Assembly (NCBI GenBank): GCA_051530055.1
Contig: CM121342.1
Span: forward strand, 8,680,001-8,744,000
DNA from: Neoechinorhynchus agilis
Lineage: Eukaryota; Acanthocephala
Length of the DNA: 64,000 bases
Direction: 5' to 3'
Below the pieces are notes generated by a model that ran no database searches, had not been told where the DNA came from, and saw only the letters and a list, made by a program, of their open reading frames with translations. Position numbers and translations under genes: made by a program. Below, piece after piece: positions 11,739 through 27,647 of this stretch; positions within the stretch are counted from its first letter, which is position 1, and every line of letters starts with the position of its first letter.

Positions 11739-13142
11739 TTTGATACCCGAAAAGACAAATGCAAGAAAACGAGAAGTTCTGATATAAAATTCACGACAAA
11801 TTTCTGAGCCTTGAGAGCCGAGCTTTGTATTAAAAGATGCAAGTGAACGTGTTTCGGTAATTATTCCCGGCTATCAAATTAAGGAAAAGTAGCTCTTAGC
11901 ATTAAAAGGTGTATTGCTTCCTGCGCATCCGAATGCTTTAAACGGCTAAAAAGACGACACCTTCACTTTCCGGTAAAATGGGCAATACCAAAGAAAAACC
12001 CTTTAATGTTGAGAACGTAAAAAAACAGACAATTGTAAAGTTGAAGATACATAGAATTGTGGAAAATTTATTTCTGACGATCATATCTAATTGTCGGTAA
12101 ATCATGAACTAGTTTCGTGCTTCGAAAATGGTTCGAAAAGAAGAGTTTCGAAAGCTAATGGTAAATCGAATATTCTCGAGTGCCTGAACGAGTACCGAAA
12201 GCGATGTTTTACATTTTATTTATTAAAATTCGCTAAAGAAATCAAATTTGAAAATGCATCTTGACGCTCCAATCAGAATGCGCTAACAGTTTTTCGGACA
12301 CCGAAGCTGATTTTTTTGACTATGTAACGAAAAAGGCTAGCATTTCTGGATCGTATACGGAAATTTAGCCATGAAACTAAAACTCTTCCTTACGAAAATG
12401 TATTCCTAGAAAGCAGCATTATAACAAAAGTCTAGCAATAGACACTTCACAGAATAACACGGCCAAGATTCAAGAGATTTACGGAGGTTTCAAAAAGCTA
12501 TAATTTATGTATTACAAACGAGTTGAGTTATTCATTCGATGACAAATGTTACGGAATGTGCCGCGAGTTAAATTTTATCTAATCGATTATATTTGCGAAA
12601 AGAAAAATGCAAGTGAACCAGTGGTTATACGATAAATTCGACCGAAAAGTCAAGGTCCATGAGAACCGAGCTCTGCACTGGAAAATGTTGACAGAAGTGC
12701 CTTGGCGATTATTGTCGACTATCGGAACACGGAAATTAGCACAGGAAAGTGTTTGTCGTCCTGCAAAAACGGATGCATTGAAATCTCACAACGAACTTGG
12801 ATTGGACTAAATTGTGGGGTAGAAAATTCTGGATCCAGCGAAAAGAAGAAAGGCACGAGCGGTAATGGAGAATATAACCTAATTAGCGCAGAAAATCATA
12901 AACGTCTTGTTTGTTCGAAAAACTACATAAAAATGCGGGACTCCGAATTATTGAGAAATAGAACGGTCTAGAACACTTAAATGAATGCCGACAACGATGC
13001 CTAAAACGTTGTTCGCTAAAATGCGTTCAATTTGAAAGTGACGAACAACTGACCGGGAACAATAATCTGACCAAATTTAATCTCCAAATTGAGAGGAGAT
13101 CTACATCCATCATGGACAGCAAAAGTTTCTTGGTTAACTAAA
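11739..13142 (+). pseudogene. Cys-rich secreted-protein relics in two related halves
   Basis: Short coding-looking stretches carry a C-x3-C spaced module: RCIASCASEC near 11910, LNEYRKRCF near 12185, KCYGMC near 12530, KCLSSCKNGC near 12755, and ECRQRCLKRCSLKC near 12970-13010. The two halves (about 11800-12260 and 12600-13060) share order and wording, including a common GCAAGTGAAC start and a GA(A/G)AACCGAGCTC-like segment, pointing to an old internal duplication. The whole looks broken and old. C-x3-C spacing suggests disulfide-linked helical hairpins; no function is inferred. Confidence 0.4.
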
Positions 13143-13265
13143 ATCGATTAAGAAACACATAAAGTGGCAACGAATCTTATAAACGATTCTTTGATAAGAT
13201 TTATAAATCGCTACGAGTGCAATTGTTCAAAATGCTTGATATTCAGAACTTACTTCCCGAAAATC

Positions 13266-14092
13266 TATAGCGATCCATCTTGAAAGTCTTCGAATATGTA
13301 AAATTGCATCTAAAAAAGGTTGAAAAATGAAATTCTCTAATGATTCCAATCAGCCGTGAGTTTCTGAAGAATGCGGCAAATAATTCTCTATCTAGACAAA
13401 TTCACAAAAATCTTTAAACGAACAAATGCAGTGCATTCAAAATATCAACAATTTAATTCTATATTAAATCTTATAAAAAAATTCAAATTCATAAAAAAAA
13501 TAAGGACAATAGATTAAGTGCCCAGTATTGGAGCTTTTATTTCATCAGTGCTTAAGAAATCCCACGAAGATAATAAGAAATGTCAGAAAAAATCGAGTAA
13601 TTAAAAATGGCATTCGTGAGCAAAACAATAGTCAATCAGCCTAGACAATGACATTTTCCTACGTCCCTAGAAAGTGTTAGATTTAACGATATTTCGTCCT
13701 ATTTAAAGTCTAGCGAACTATATGTTTTAATCGACCGATAATAATTTTAGAGATTCGTTTACATGTGATTTATCTACGCTGAAAAGAAACTTCCTATTCA
13801 TCCCTCAGCTAATTTATAGAATAGAAAACATCTATTTCAATTCTTTTCATTCGAGCAATCAAATATCTCTGCAAATGCATTCTTAATAATCATAGAAATA
13901 AAAATTTAAAGCGTATTGTTAAGAAACAAGTTCCCTACAATTCGCATAAGGTTCAGAAAAAGCTGCTTGATTGGAAAAATTGGGTTTCCGGTCAAACATA
14001 ATAATCATTTCGCCATTTATGCTTGCAACAATGAGCTTCAAAAAAACGAACGTTGGCTTAAAAGCTAAACGTGAGTAGCATTCTAAAATATA
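13266..14092. repeat. Long direct repeat, copy 2 (~825 bp)
   Basis: Near-identical to 9565-10390 in the same orientation. Together the two copies bracket the secreted-protein gene and the Cys-rich relics. The high identity, compared with the decay in between, says the duplication or gene conversion is recent. Confidence 0.95.
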
Positions 14093-17000
14093 GTATGAAA
14101 TCCACTTATGGAAAATTTATTTCGAATTTGATTGCGGATGTTGAATTAAAAGGATTGGCGGCTTTTATTCGAAATTTGATCGGAACACAGCAATTTTCTC
14201 TTCCTTAATGAAAGGAAACGGCGAAAGGAGGCTACGGACGACTATTTGCATTCTCAGAATTCTTGAAAATTTACTTAAAAGTAAGTTCGAACTTTGGGAT
14301 ACGAACAATCATAAAAGATTGTCTGCATACAACTGGGAATAAATGCAATACGTGATTCTGAAATCAAAATCTACATGAGATCATAGTAAAAATTGAGGAA
14401 GGTTTTTCAATCTGATGGACCTTTAACTTATTAAAGAGAAATAAATAAGCGATACAAATAAAAGATTTGTAATGGTCTGTTTCGTAAAAATAAAGATTAT
14501 AGAGATTTTCAAAATAAACTAATATGATTCTCCTATGATATAAAAAATTCATATTTTCCTATTGATATTCAGATATTTAAAAGTTCCTAGAAGCGTCCGT
14601 TGTAGTCGCGATAAGGAAAGGAAAATAATATGAAAAATGGCATCAATATTATCCTAGATTTTTAAAATTATCCAAAATAGAAACGAAATTCCAAGATATC
14701 ATTGGTGAAAATAAATGTTCGGGTTGAATAAAAATGCGATTTCATTTGAGAGAATTGTAAGGGGATCACTTATATTTCGTTGATGAATTATTAATGTCAA
14801 CCTCCTGAGTATGCGTCAGATGGGTTCTAAAATTGTTTCGCAAGAATTTTCAATGTAAAATCCGCTTTATTTAGAATTCAAAATGCATCTCAGCGACATT
14901 TTCTGCATGTCATTACTTCATAAAAATAAATTTTTTAAAGTATGCAATGACCGAGTGTATTGCTGCTATAACGAGTTGGATTTTTTTAAAGAAACTCCGA
15001 TTCCTTTATTCGTTTTTTTGTTAAAGTTATAGTTCTTATCCTCAAAGCAAGAGGCGTTAAACTTGAAGATTTAAGGACAATGCTGCCACCAGATAACAAG
15101 CGGAGGAAATATTGAATTAAAATCTAGCAAACTAACGTTCCAATAATCTGGAAAAATAGATTGAATCATGCCGCAGACGTTTTTTTAACGCAACCTAATA
15201 ATTTACGAAAGACACAAAGATTAAGGGATTATCCTTAAACTCTTTATCCGTATTATCCACCTTTTGCTTGATACCTATTAATGCAACAAGACTAAGCTTG
15301 ATTTTATATCAGTTTTAAAGTTGAGTTCACCAAGAGCTCCTTTGAACTTCTTATTTCTTTTCTTATTAATGGTTTTTACCATTGCGTCGGTCCATGGACT
15401 AAAACGTTTATTACAATTTCGGTGAGAATAATCCCGGTCATTACATATTTTATTTATTCGAACTGACAAACAATGACTGAAGAGGCGAGGATACCTCGCG
15501 AAATATTTCGAATAAATAAAATATTTGATGACCGGGATTATTCTCACCGAAAGTGTAATTTCATTATCCCGAAGGACTTTCTATCGATGGTTAAAACGTT
15601 TATTTTTTTGCTAAAATCATGCTTTTACGGACCTTTCAAATCTTGGGATGCAGCGTTTTGAAATGAAATCGAATTTTCTGAACTTATTATAAATTGAAAT
15701 TTAGCCTAACACCCTCGCATTCTGTCAGAAAAATACTTTAATTTGAGAACGTTAATCAAACTCAAAATTTAGGTTCAGCCATCTCGATAACACGAAAATA
15801 AAGGTACAGTAAAACGTCGTTTATCCGAATCAGATATGAGATTTTTCGGCTGACCGAAAATCCATTTTAATATGTTTTTAAAATGCAGGCGAGAGTGGTT
15901 TAAAAAGGCAAAGTTGGCTTACAATTACATAATTTTAGCTTTATTGTTGAAAATAACACCTTCGCTTCTTTTCGCTGCAAGATCTCTGATTCTCTTGAGC
16001 TACAATAGTTTAGTAGGACAGCATTCTGATTGGGAGAATTGACGTTTCAGATAATCTACGTTCCATTGTGTACTTAATTCGGTCCCGCTTGTAGCTAAGT
16101 AAATTATCATCAGAAATTTTATTACATTTCGAGTATGCTTTGATTCTTAATAATTTTGTTCCAAATTATGTCGATTATACGATAAAACTCGTTTCTTGTA
16201 GTTTGTGCATTATCTTCTCCCCTAAAACACTAAATTGTTCACCAGAAAAACCTACAAATTTTGTTATTTTTAGCACGCTTGGTGATGTTGATAGCGTAAG
16301 TAAACATAGAATAAAATTCTACCCATTTACTTTGTCCGTGTGTACCGGATTTAAAAATTGCCATTGAAATCTGCTTTCAAGAATAACTCCAAAGGATTTT
16401 AACGCTTTTGAAATGGCGCAACGGAATTTTGTTAGATTACGATTCTTTTTTGGAATAAAATGTTTGTTTGAAAACTACATTTCAAAATACCTATTTCTCT
16501 TATGGGTAGAGCAGTCAATTCCCATAGAATCAAGACTAATTGATTTTCCAAATTTAATTTTTTTAAGGAAATGCCACCGTTCTCTTTCCCCAAAAAGTCA
16601 TTAGAACTGTTTAAATTTTGGCATGACTTGATTTCTTGTTAAACTTTCTTATCGCAATCAGTGATGGAATTTATGATCGACTTCGCCTCTCTCTATTAAT
16701 CCTCCATCCGACAAGATTTTTCCAGCCATTAGATTGTTTCACAAGCCCTTATGAGCGGCCTACACGGATGTAATTGACTCAGTCACATACACTCCGTTCC
16801 TTATGTTTGTAGACATGAGAAGTGCAATATTGGATCTACTTAGACTATAAATATCATGTGCTCCATGTACTTTATAATCTCTTTCGAAACAACTTCTGGT
16901 TTATAGAATCAAATGAGTCGATTAGAAAAACTGGTGTTGTCTCACAAGTGGGTAACTCACAAAATTGTTATTTTTATGAGAAGAAACATTAGACTGCATT

Positions 17001-18031
17001 TGACGGAACTATTCTGAATGTTTATTTTGCTATGTACCTCCTTATTCTTCTTGTGTATGCGAGTCTACACAATCATTATGCACTGCAACAGAGCGCTTCG
17101 TAAATGTAGTATCGTTTCAGTAGCTTTGAATTTAATAATAGTCTCGTTCGTTTTATTGAACTGAAACTAGGACAAAAGACACCATCTGAATAAAAACTGG
17201 CGTTGCTCTCTTATTTGAAGGTTTCATTAAATACAAAAGTTTCAACTGGTGTTTGCGAAGATTAATAGGGGAAATTTGTTGTTCTGTCAATTGGGATATT
17301 CTTAGGCTAAATGGCGAGGGAAAGTACGACCTTATCGTTTTCGTCTGCGCCGTTTTGCAGATATGGCTCATGCACCTTTCACCTCTCCCCCCAACATGAG
17401 TCAGTTTTTAAATAAAAAAGGTGAATATATTCATTTTGCAGAAGGAAAAACGAGGCTGATGATCACCTACAGACTATTGTACAGACGGTTAAAATCTTGA
17501 GGATTTCCAACTACTTAAACGTATTTAATTATAACTGAGCTGTTTGTTCGTTTACTCCATTTTTCATTTACATTTACTTAGTTGTCAAAAACGGTTAAAG
17601 CTTAGCTTCATGCATGTTTTTCCGCATAAAGTCCTCCCTTCTTCCCAAAATCGATTTTCGCTCCGTACACAACTAGACACAATGCAACCCAGTTGATTTT
17701 AACGCATTTGTTCTCATTTTGAAAAGCAACTGTTACATTTTTCGCGATTGCTTAAACTTTACAATACTTCACTTACCTGAACACTATCTATTGAGAAAGG
17801 TCAGTTGAACGTCCATACTTATCAAGTTGATAGCTATCGGGAGTTTTTAAATAAATTATTAGCAATCGGTGTCCCATTTGATATCCTTGTCACCAAATAT
17901 ATTTCGTATCCCTTCCCTAAGCGCACATAAACACACACGGTACATTTAGGAACACTCTTTATCACCCATCCACATAATGTTTTGCCCCACCCATCACCCA
18001 TTCTTCGGCTTTTTCTTATCTTTAATTATAG
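14093..18031. other. Long intergenic tract with one inverted repeat
   Basis: Only short ORFs without recognisable content. The sole structure found is the inverted repeat at 15417-15552. Position 18010-18031 ends in TTTAATTATAG, an acceptor-like sequence directly before the NDOR1 ATG. Confidence 0.4.
15417..15552. repeat. Inverted repeat (hairpin, ~45-bp arms)
   Basis: The left arm 15417-15461 (TTTCGGTGAGAATAATCCCG...TTATTCGA) is the reverse complement of the right arm 15508-15552 with few mismatches; the spacer is about 46 bp. Both strands therefore show a similar short peptide (RINKI..DRDYSHR) in the two arms, which is a by-product of the symmetry and not evidence for a gene. It may be a small foldback element. 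Confidence 0.85.
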
Positions 18032-19933
18032 ATGAACGCGAGATTGTTCTATGCAAGTCAAACTGGTACCAGTCAGCTCTTTGCCGCCTACATATCTGCA
18101 TGGATGCGCTCCCATAAATTCCTAGTTTATCCTGTAAGTCCTCTTAGACAATGTGAGCTCGATGATCTACTAGCGGTTAACTGTGGCTCAAAAACACTTT
18201 GGATTTTTCTTATTTCATCCGCTACTGATGGTGAAATTCCGTTCCGCGATGGCCACACGTTCTGGAAAAAGATAATGAGGAAAGATGTTCCCCTGTATCC
18301 ACAAAAACCACCAGATCTACTTTGTGAGGTTTGTGTTATTGCAATCGGTGATAGTTCTTATTCCGATTCTTATAATTTCGCCGGTAAAAAATTATTTATA
18401 TAACAGGAACAAATACTGCTTAGGTAGATATGACTAATTTGTGGTATTTGATCTTATAGAAGATTTAAACAACTTCGTTTTCCAAGTCAGCTTGGTCTTG
18501 TTTTAATTGATGAGCAACATCCTGCAGGATCCGACGGCCAAATTATCGAGTTTGTCTCAACCAAATTGTCTGAATTTTGCGAAAAGAACTTGCATTCTAA
18601 CCAAGGCCAAATCAGTAAATTTCCCAGTCGTAAACCACCTCCTAAGTATTTAACGACATTTACAGTTCTAGAGAACAAAAGAATAACCCCTGAGTCCCAT
18701 TTTCAGGACGTTCGCTTAATCAGTCTTAAAAGCGACGGTCAAACCTACAATTTGGGTTCATTATTGTACATTGCGGCTCTGAATCCACAGGACTGCATTG
18801 ATGACTTAAGTGAATTTTTGCGGTACTACGATAACCAAGAATTTAGATCGCTTTTTCTATCTAAATTCGACCTTAATGGAGTTCCAAGTCCGTGTTTTAT
18901 AGCAGTTTTATCCACGTTCCAACACTGAGGGGAGAATAAAATGTGTTTTACGATGTTGGATGACTGCATTATAAAATGGATCCTTGAAATCTGCGCTTTA
19001 AACACAAGTCATGAGTTGGAGGAAGAAATGGAACGTCTCAGTGAACTTTGTAATACGTCTTCCTACGATGAATATATCTACTATATGAGAAGACCTCGGC
19101 GTACCTTGAGTGAATTTCTCAGAGAATTTCCTGGCGCTGCATCAAATGCAATTGGATTTGTTCACCAAAAATACAACGATGGAGATATTGATTTTGTTTG
19201 CTGGCCTAAGATTATTCCTCGACCCTACTCAGTGGCATCTAATTTTGAACAACATAAAGGTCAGATAGATTTGCTTTATCTAGTTGTTCAATATCAAACG
19301 AGCATTCGAAAACCACGGAGAGGATTATGTTCGAATTATCTGGCTGGTTTAAAGCCGGGGAAAATCGTTAAAGGAGAACTGTTTCCAATGGGTTTAATTC
19401 ATGGATGAATTGTGGCGGGTGGAGGGCTTTTATCTGTCATCCACGAGGTACCTCATATTGACACTATTCAACGTTTAAAGCCAAGTCAACCGTTAGTCAT
19501 GATAGCTACTGGAACTGGTATTTCTCTTTTCAGAAATCTAATGTATTGTAACCGGGAGAGAATTTTGTTTTTTGGATGCAGGTATCGAAATGCCGACTTT
19601 TACTTTAGGGATGAAATCGAGCATCTAGCAATTACCGACGATCGATTCAAGTATTTTGTTTGTTTTTCACGTGAGGGTCAGGGTTTCGGTGAGCCTAAGT
19701 ATGTTCAAGATTTGTTGGAACTCGAAGCCATTACTGTTTGCAGTGCAATCGTCGATCGTGAAGGTATAGTGATTGTGTGTGGTAGTGGATGTTCTAAATC
19801 TCCTCAAGGTGTTGAGCACGCCCTTTCAAAGTCGCTTGTAAATGGTGGACGCTATTTTACCGAAACGGAAGCGTCAAATTTCATACTAAGAATGAAGAAG
19901 AGCAAAATGCTAATTTTTGAGACGTGGGATTAA
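18032..19933 (+). CDS. NDOR1: NADPH-dependent diflavin oxidoreductase 1, four exons
   Basis: NDOR1 (yeast Tah18) passes electrons from NADPH through FAD and FMN to the Fe-S protein anamorsin/Dre2 in cytosolic Fe-S cluster assembly. The FMN domain shows FYASQTGTSQ, ISSATDGEIPF and IGDSSYSDSYNFAGKKL. The FAD domain shows RRPRRTLSEFLREFP, PRPYSVAS and RRGLCSNYLAGL. The NADPH domain shows MIATGTGISLFRN, LFFGCRYRNADFYF, VCGSG and the terminal ETWD. Best coding blocks: 18032-18394, 18455-18891, 18943-19390, 19418-19933, giving 587 aa (human about 597). The first two gaps, and probably the third, fall at non-canonical introns. Two in-frame TGAs (18926-18928, 19406-19408) lie inside those segments. 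The ATG follows TTATAG directly. If the introns are not removed this would be a pseudogene. Confidence 0.85.
18395..18457 (+). other. Non-canonical ~60-nt intron 1 of NDOR1
   Basis: KKL before and RRFKQLRF after match family order (NF.AKKL.RRL.QL) and lie in the same frame, but a TAA intervenes and no GT lies where the coding must end. CAAATAC (18410-18416) pairs with GTATTTG (18444-18450). Edge repeats are weak (TTTA versus TATA). Confidence 0.5.
18892..18950 (+). other. Non-canonical 51-nt intron 2 of NDOR1 with 8-nt edge repeats
   Basis: GTGTTTTA occurs at 18892-18899 and 18943-18950. Removing one unit (51 nt, in frame) deletes an in-frame TGA and joins PSPCF to TMLDD. TTTTAT (18906-18911) can pair with ATAAAA (18936-18941). 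No allowed boundary gives GT-AG. Confidence 0.55.
19390..19424 (+). other. Short intron 3 of NDOR1 (27 nt non-canonical or 33 nt GT-AG)
   Basis: An in-frame TGA lies in a hairpin-forming palindrome, AATTCATGGATGAATT (19396-19411). GGGT flanks at 19390-19393 and 19417-19420 allow a 27-nt excision. A GT (19392) and AG (19423-19424) allow a 33-nt canonical one. Both keep the frame. Confidence 0.45.
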
Positions 19934-20708
19934 AACCGATCAAAGTGAATGTTTTTTCTAATAATTTGGGAAGCGAGGGTTAAATAATTTCTATATGTAG
20001 ACATTGACTTGGGACTAAATAGTTTTTGTTTGATAAAAGCAATAGGAAATTCTGAGGAAAAGTTCTTTATGATTACAAGAATGTTTCCCAACCACAAAAT
20101 GTATCATTTCTGTTAATCAGTAAAAAATTATTCTTGGAACGTAATAATTATTCGAGAAGATGTTTAGTGTGCATTTTCTAGATTGTTAGATTTTTCGTAA
20201 CCTTTTGCATTATTAGGATGTGATTTGATATACATATATTTTGTATTTATGAGAGCTTTGAAAAATTATTCTCATGATTTTTAATTGTTGATAACGACAG
20301 ATTTTTTGCTCACTGATGTGCTTGCATCCAAACACAATTGTTTTCCTGTTTTGTGATATTAGTGCGCTCCTTTGATAGCAACATTGACGGCATTTTCGGC
20401 CTAGAACGATTTTTTGGTCTCACATTGATCGTTATCATGAATCACGCAACTGTACAAATGGTTATTGAGGACTTGTTCTTTAACAGTGCAAAATTTTTCG
20501 CTTTTGGCTACTAAGTGACCGAGGATCTATGACTACCTAAAACAATTATATCTTTTGGGCGAAAACCTTCTCGGTTTAAGTTAGGACACGGGATTTCGGT
20601 TATCAATGAATGTAATCTTTTGTCTCAAGGTAAGTCTTTCCACGCCTTTCTAAGCTAATGTTGTGGTATATCTTCTTTTCAATTATTCTCATAACCACCT
20701 CTTGGCTT

Positions 20709-20709
<1 letters not shown>
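19934..20709. other. Intergenic between NDOR1 and PMCA
   Basis: No supported gene or repeat; presumably the NDOR1 3' UTR and the distal promoter of the PMCA gene. Confidence 0.3.
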
Positions 20710-20740
<31 letters not shown>

Positions 20741-20746
20741 CACCAC
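20710..20746. repeat. Trinucleotide microsatellite (CAC then CAT runs)
   Basis: CACCACCACCA followed by six TCA/CAT units. It lies in the presumed 5' leader region of the PMCA gene; the histidine/serine or aspartate/glycine runs it would encode are not part of a supported protein. Confidence 0.9.
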
Positions 20747-21097
20747 ACCCATCCGCACATTTGATCCTTCTCTTCCTCCAGCACATCTGCCTATCACCAG
20801 CCATCATGGAAGCAACGCGCTTGGCGTTTGTTTTTCCGCTTCCATCCTGTTGCTGGCATTCGCATCGTTCCTCGACGTTTATGTTTCAGCAGTTTCCTTT
20901 TCTCCCTTAGACGCAGTGTGCGTGTACGATCTAAGCCATGGCATCCGGGGAACTCCGCCGGTTACACACAAAACCGTGTTGTCGTGATTTCCTCTTCCAT
21001 CACGACCGCCGTTGTAGATCAAATCCATCAACACCAAACTCTCCCACACTCATAGAGCACGATCTTCTTCGCCCGCAACTCCTTGCGCACTTCTACG

Positions 21098-25362
<4,265 letters not shown>

Positions 25363-25628
25363 TTCGAAAATACACCAAATTATAAAGAGTGGTAGTTATC
25401 CGCATGGAAATTCTTAGCATGAACTTATTTGCATGATACCTTCTTTAGTGCAGCACAAAGAAATGCATGCTAGTGGATTTGAATTTTCAAAGTGAATCAT
25501 TTAATGCTTACGCCGCATTTCTAAGGCGTTATATAATTAAAGTTTAAAAATTTGAAAAGTTCCGTATTTTTTTATTTATAATGTTGTACGCATTCTTTGG
25601 AATAAGAAGTGTGTTATATAAAGTTTTA

Positions 25629-25945
25629 ACCCGGTAAATGATTTTTTTATTGTTTGCATCTTGCGGAAAATTTTAAATAATTTATTTATTCCGATATTTC
25701 TGCACAATCTTGTACGCGTTTATCAAGGTTTTCTAAGCAAGGATTGTGTCGAAATATTGGAATCAATAAATTCTTTTAATTTTTACACCATAAACAAGCA
25801 TGAATAATTCAATCTTTAAGCATTTTTTATTAAATACGTTCTGCTAACCTCGTCGGGTTCACCATCAGTTTTTTAGTTATTAAAAGACGCTTAATACCAA
25901 CCTGACGATGTTCGCAGAACGTTTTTAATAAATGATTTACCGGGT
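25629..25945. mobile_element. Foldback/MITE-like element with nested inverted repeats
   Basis: The ends ACCCGGTAAATGAT (25629-) and ATGATTTACCGGGT (25932-25945) form terminal inverted repeats with one mismatch. Inside, TATTTATTCCGATATTTCTGCACAATC (about 25681-25711) is mirrored by GATTGTGTCGAAATATTGGAATCAATAA (about 25742-25771), and TTATTAAATACGTTCTGC (about 25827) by GCAGAACGTTTTTAATAAA (about 25914). The element is 317 bp with no ORF. It lies just past the PMCA 3' end. The superfamily cannot be named from this alone; no clear target duplication. Confidence 0.75.
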
Positions 25946-26563
25946 GAAGACTTCTAAATAACACACCTTTTTTGCCCCCCCGCGCCGGTACCTCCTACTC
26001 CTCACACATATCGACAATTCTTTGGAATAATACTTGCAAACAGACAAAAATTGAAAAACGATGAAGAAACTTGCAAAATTTTTTAATTAAAACCACTAAA
26101 AAGTGTGATTGTGTTTCTTTTTTAAAAAAGTAATTTCATACTCAGTATAGATATACTTGATTTAATTTTTTTACACCCACACATGTATAAAAATCAATGA
26201 ATTTGTTCTTGTTTTTATATGGCAAAAAACTAAAATAATTTATTGATCAAGGTTGTTTCGCACGTTCGTTGATACAATTTCGTTCTAATTTAAATAAAAC
26301 CTTTTATACAAACCCTTGTTAGATAATAATTTTTAAAATTTTAATGAATGACATTTGTGTGTTTGCCTGAATAGAAAATAGTATCGAATTTCATTACATT
26401 AATTGAACTTTCCATGTTATTTTAGCTATGTGTAATCGAAACATTTCAAGAATCATTAACACGAGAAATGCAATCGACAGGCGGCACTAAACATCGACTT
26501 CCAAAATGGCACTAGACTCATATTTGTCGGATGCTGGTGTGACACAAGGCGCAGACTCTTGTT
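25946..26563. other. AT-rich intergenic
   Basis: Nothing supported. Contains a short C-rich spot (CCCCCCCGCGCC near 25976) in otherwise AT-rich DNA. Confidence 0.3.
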
Positions 26564-26923
26564 TTATTTATTGTCTGAGACAACGTGTTCAATTTTGTTC
26601 CTCCCTGTAGAAATATCACCGACACTTGCCATCCACAGAATGGCTATATCTCGCTCCTCAACAAACCTATCACCGACTTTATCTAATAACGCTATTATGA
26701 AGCAAAGCTGATGATCGTTTACGGTGCCATCGAACAAATACAATACACTGAGACCGAATTCGAGAGAGTGTGTTTGCTTGTCGATATCAAATAGATTTTT
26801 ACTCAAATATAGCGTGTTTACTCGAGGGCGAAATTCTTTAAGAACTTTCTTGGGCGGATACGGGGAAAGATAATGGAGAGCTGGAATTAAGGAAAGGAAC
26901 AACATCTTTACTCGACTCAACAT
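26564..26923 (-). CDS. Possible secreted protein, unknown
   Basis: From the ATG at 26921-26923 the frame encodes about 119 residues beginning MLSRVKMLFLSLIPALHYLSP, a plausible signal peptide (or a signal peptide from the inner Met at residue 7). The rest (SLEFGLSVLYLFDGTVND, LCFIIALLDKVGDRFVEERDI) has alternating hydrophobic positions typical of a folded protein and no cysteine pairs. I do not recognise it. An acceptor-like TATTTACAG lies about 55 nt upstream. It could be a chance ORF, but its composition is better than most here. Confidence 0.4.
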   Translation of the reverse strand: MLSRVKMLFLSLIPALHYLSPYPPKKVLKEFRPRVNTLYLSKNLFDIDKQTHSLEFGLSVLYLFDGTVNDHQLCFIIALLDKVGDRFVEERDIAILWMASVGDISTGRNKIEHVVSDNK

Positions 26924-27647
26924 AACGATATAATTTTGAAACAATCGAGATTAATTGTAAAACTTGCATCTGTAAATACAAAAATCAGCTAAACGGGATG
27001 AGGTTATATTTTTTAAAATTCAAAAGATTCGGCATAACTCGATTCCCTTACAGAAAAATTGGATTTATCCTAAATGTTTAAATAAAAATGTAAACAATTC
27101 GCTCTTGATAGCATTTTAAAAATTCAGAATTTTGAAATTTGAAGTTAAAAGGCGATTACGATTAAGATATTACTTTACTATCAACTATTTTGGAGGAGGC
27201 TATATGTTGACAGTTTAAAAATGGTTGATTTAATTTTATAAGAAACAAAACATAAAAACTGGCCTTAAAGTCGAAAATTTTACTTTTAATAAACAAAGTG
27301 AATTTTCGGTATAAATAGCTTTGAAATATACTTACACTAAAATGCGCTGAATAAATTTCTATAAGACTAGAGATGAACTCACTTAAGTATTTCACAAATC
27401 GCAATAAAAACGGTCGCAAGAACTCATTATAAAAAACAGATTTTTTAATTGTACAAACCTGTACGAGTACAGCATTAACTTGGCTGCCTTTTCGATAAAA
27501 TGCTCAGCATTCTGTGAAGCAGTTAGCAGAATATATTTCTCGCTTATGATCGTCATTAACTCCTGTTTTCTCTCTCAATCACAGCATTTATTTGTAAAAA
27601 TAAATTGCGGTTTGGAGTAAATTGGCGGCTTTCTATTGGATTAATTG

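Noticed and set aside
9565-14092. LTR retrotransposon with ~825-bp LTRs
   Set aside because: The repeats lack TG...CA ends, no primer-binding site or pol coding lies between them, and the interior holds secreted-protein relics.
15278-15661. A gene pair sharing the peptide RINKI..DRDYSHR on opposite strands
   Set aside because: The similarity is a direct result of the inverted repeat.
18926-19408. UGA recoding (selenocysteine or stop reassignment) in NDOR1 because both interrupting stops are TGA
   Set aside because: Both TGAs lie inside segments that have hairpins and edge repeats and that are extra relative to the family; UGA also ends several other genes here, including PMCA.
20603-20987. 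Proteins with Asp/Gly or Ser/Pro runs around the microsatellite
   Set aside because: They are translations of the CAC/CAT microsatellite in the presumed PMCA 5' leader.
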